Shown: piece by piece, positions 62,977-64,000 of the stretch
Numbering within the stretch: the stretch's first letter is position 1
How the letters are laid out: each line of letters opens with the position of its first letter
From: Hyphomicrobiales bacterium
GTDB lineage: Bacteria > Pseudomonadota > Alphaproteobacteria > Rhizobiales > Rhizobiaceae
Assembly (NCBI GenBank): GCA_900468285.1
Contig: UBTF01000001.1
Coordinates: forward strand, 310,001 to 374,000
Direction of reading: 5' to 3'
Length of the DNA stretch: 64,000 nt
Translations under genes and position numbers: made by a program
The notes under the pieces: model-generated
Told to the model about the DNA's origin: nothing
The model's input: only the letters and a program-made list of their open reading frames with translations
Databases searched by the model: none

Positions 62977-64000
62977 CTACCTGTCCCGGAAGCGATTGGT
63001 AATCGGATAGCGGCGGTCGCGACCGAAATTCTTCTTGGTGATCTTCACACCCGGCGCAGACTGGCGGCGTTTGTATTCGGCCAGATATAGCAGGTGCTCG
63101 ATGCGATGCACGGTCGCGACATCATGACCGCGCGCCACAATCTCCTCCACCGACATTTCCAGTTCAACAAGGCACTCGAGGATATCGTCGAGAACGGGAT
63201 AAGGCGGCAGGGAATCTTGGTCGGTCTGGTTGGGTCTAAGCTCCGCAGAAGGTGCCTTCGAGATGATGTTGGCGGGAATGACCTCACCGGAAGGACCGAG
63301 CGCGCCCGGCGGCACATGGCTGTTGCGCCATTTGGAGATGCCGTAGACCTGCATCTTGTATAGGTCCTTGATGGGGTTGAAGCCGCCGTTCATATCGCCA
63401 TACAGAGTGGCATAACCCACTGACATCTCGGACTTGTTGCCGGTTGTGACCACCATGGAGCCGAACTTGTTGGAGATGGCCATTAGAATGGTGCCACGGG
63501 CGCGGCTTTGCAGGTTTTCTTCGGTAATGCCCTCTTCGGTACCTTCAAAAAGCTCCGTCAACGCCGTCATGAAGCCATCGACCGGCTCGGCGATCGGCAC
63601 GATGTCATAGCGGCAACCGAGTGCCTTGGCGCATTCCGCGGCATCCTTCAGCGATTCGTCTGATGTGTAGCGGTACGGCAGCATGATGCAGCGCACCCGC
63701 TCCTCACCCAGCGCATCGACCGCAATGGCGGCGCAGATGGCCGAATCGATGCCGCCGGAAAGGCCCAGCACGACGCTCCTGAAGCCATTCTTGTTTACAT
63801 AATCGCGGAAGCCCAGCATACAGGCGCGGTAATCCGCCTCCTCACCCTCGGGTATCTGGGAAAAGGGTCCCTCGCTGCAGTGCCAGCCTTTTTCTGTTCG
63901 TTTCCAGTCCATCACCGCAAGGGTGCTTTCGAACTGACTCATCTGGAAAGCCAGCGTCTTGTCGGCGTTGAAAGCAAAGCTTGCGCCATCGAAAACAAGC
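62977..64000 (-). CDS. nadE: Glutamine-dependent NAD+ synthetase, 5' part cut by the window
   Basis: The visible C-terminal ~340 residues form the NAD synthetase domain, with P-loop LGLSGGIDSAICAAIAVDAL, MLPYRYTSDES and TTGNKSEMSVGYATLYGD. The frame remains open to the window edge with LVFDGASFAFNADKTLAFQ, which belongs to the end of an N-terminal nitrilase-type glutaminase domain, so the full protein is the ~560-residue two-domain form and the ATG at 63942 is internal. It amidates nicotinate adenine dinucleotide. Confidence 0.94.
   Translation of the reverse strand, partial: LVFDGASFAFNADKTLAFQMSQFESTLAVMDWKRTEKGWHCSEGPFSQIPEGEEADYRACMLGFRDYVNKNGFRSVVLGLSGGIDSAICAAIAVDALGEERVRCIMLPYRYTSDESLKDAAECAKALGCRYDIVPIAEPVDGFMTALTELFEGTEEGITEENLQSRARGTILMAISNKFGSMVVTTGNKSEMSVGYATLYGDMNGGFNPIKDLYKMQVYGISKWRNSHVPPGALGPSGEVIPANIISKAPSAELRPNQTDQDSLPPYPVLDDILECLVELEMSVEEIVARGHDVATVHRIEHLLYLAEYKRRQSAPGVKITKKNFGRDRRYPITNRFRDR

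Overview
The window is chromosomal DNA of an alphaproteobacterium of the order Hyphomicrobiales, most likely a member of the Brucellaceae (Brucella/Ochrobactrum or a sister genus). Evidence is the lpxD-fabZ-lpxA-lpxI-lpxB cluster with LpxI, an EipB (DUF1849) envelope protein with its two conserved cysteines, a CckA hybrid kinase, the ridA-gdpD-femAB-hit run and the trpD-trpC-moaC-moeA run. The genus call is inference from protein similarity; no rRNA or tRNA is present to fix it.

Layout. 1-4.8 kb: partial GST, comEC, citrate synthase. 4.8-8.9 kb: small cupin, then a polar amino acid ABC transporter (binding protein, two permeases, ATPase) behind a GntR/FCD regulator. 8.9-22.2 kb: one long minus-strand block for translation and envelope building (rpsB, tsf, pyrH, frr, uppS, cdsA, rseP, bamA, lpxD, fabZ, lpxA, lpxI, lpxB). 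22.4-28.3 kb: eipB, the ridA-gdpD-femAB-hit operon, a PAP2 membrane phosphatase and azlCD. 28.4-36.5 kb: clpS-clpA, a damaged-looking luxR-type gene, cckA and a long FliO-domain protein. 36.6-44.1 kb: EamA transporter, adhC, pabB, tgt-queA, two cyclophilins, coaD. 44.1-45.1 kb: a gap holding three very small membrane-protein genes. 45.1-50.6 kb: ppiD-like chaperone, trpD, trpC, moaC, moeA. 50.6-54.9 kb: a small accessory patch with two broken genes, an AraC regulator and a chemoreceptor. 55-64 kb: pyrG, secG, tpiA, a secreted alpha/beta hydrolase, parE, a PD40 protein, a glyoxalase-fold protein and the 3' part of nadE.

Most of the window is core genome. I found no CRISPR array, insertion sequence, prophage, tRNA or rRNA, and no convincing new multi-gene system. 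The points most worth a second look are: three genes with a single inactivating lesion each (amber in a luxR-type gene, ochre in an unnamed gene, frameshift in an EthD-type gene); a set of tiny membrane proteins with good ribosome binding sites and a strong terminator; a tRNA-guanine transglycosylase whose zinc-binding Cys triad is reduced to one Cys; and gene-order breaks around comEC/gltA, ppiD and moeA compared with the order I remember for related genomes.
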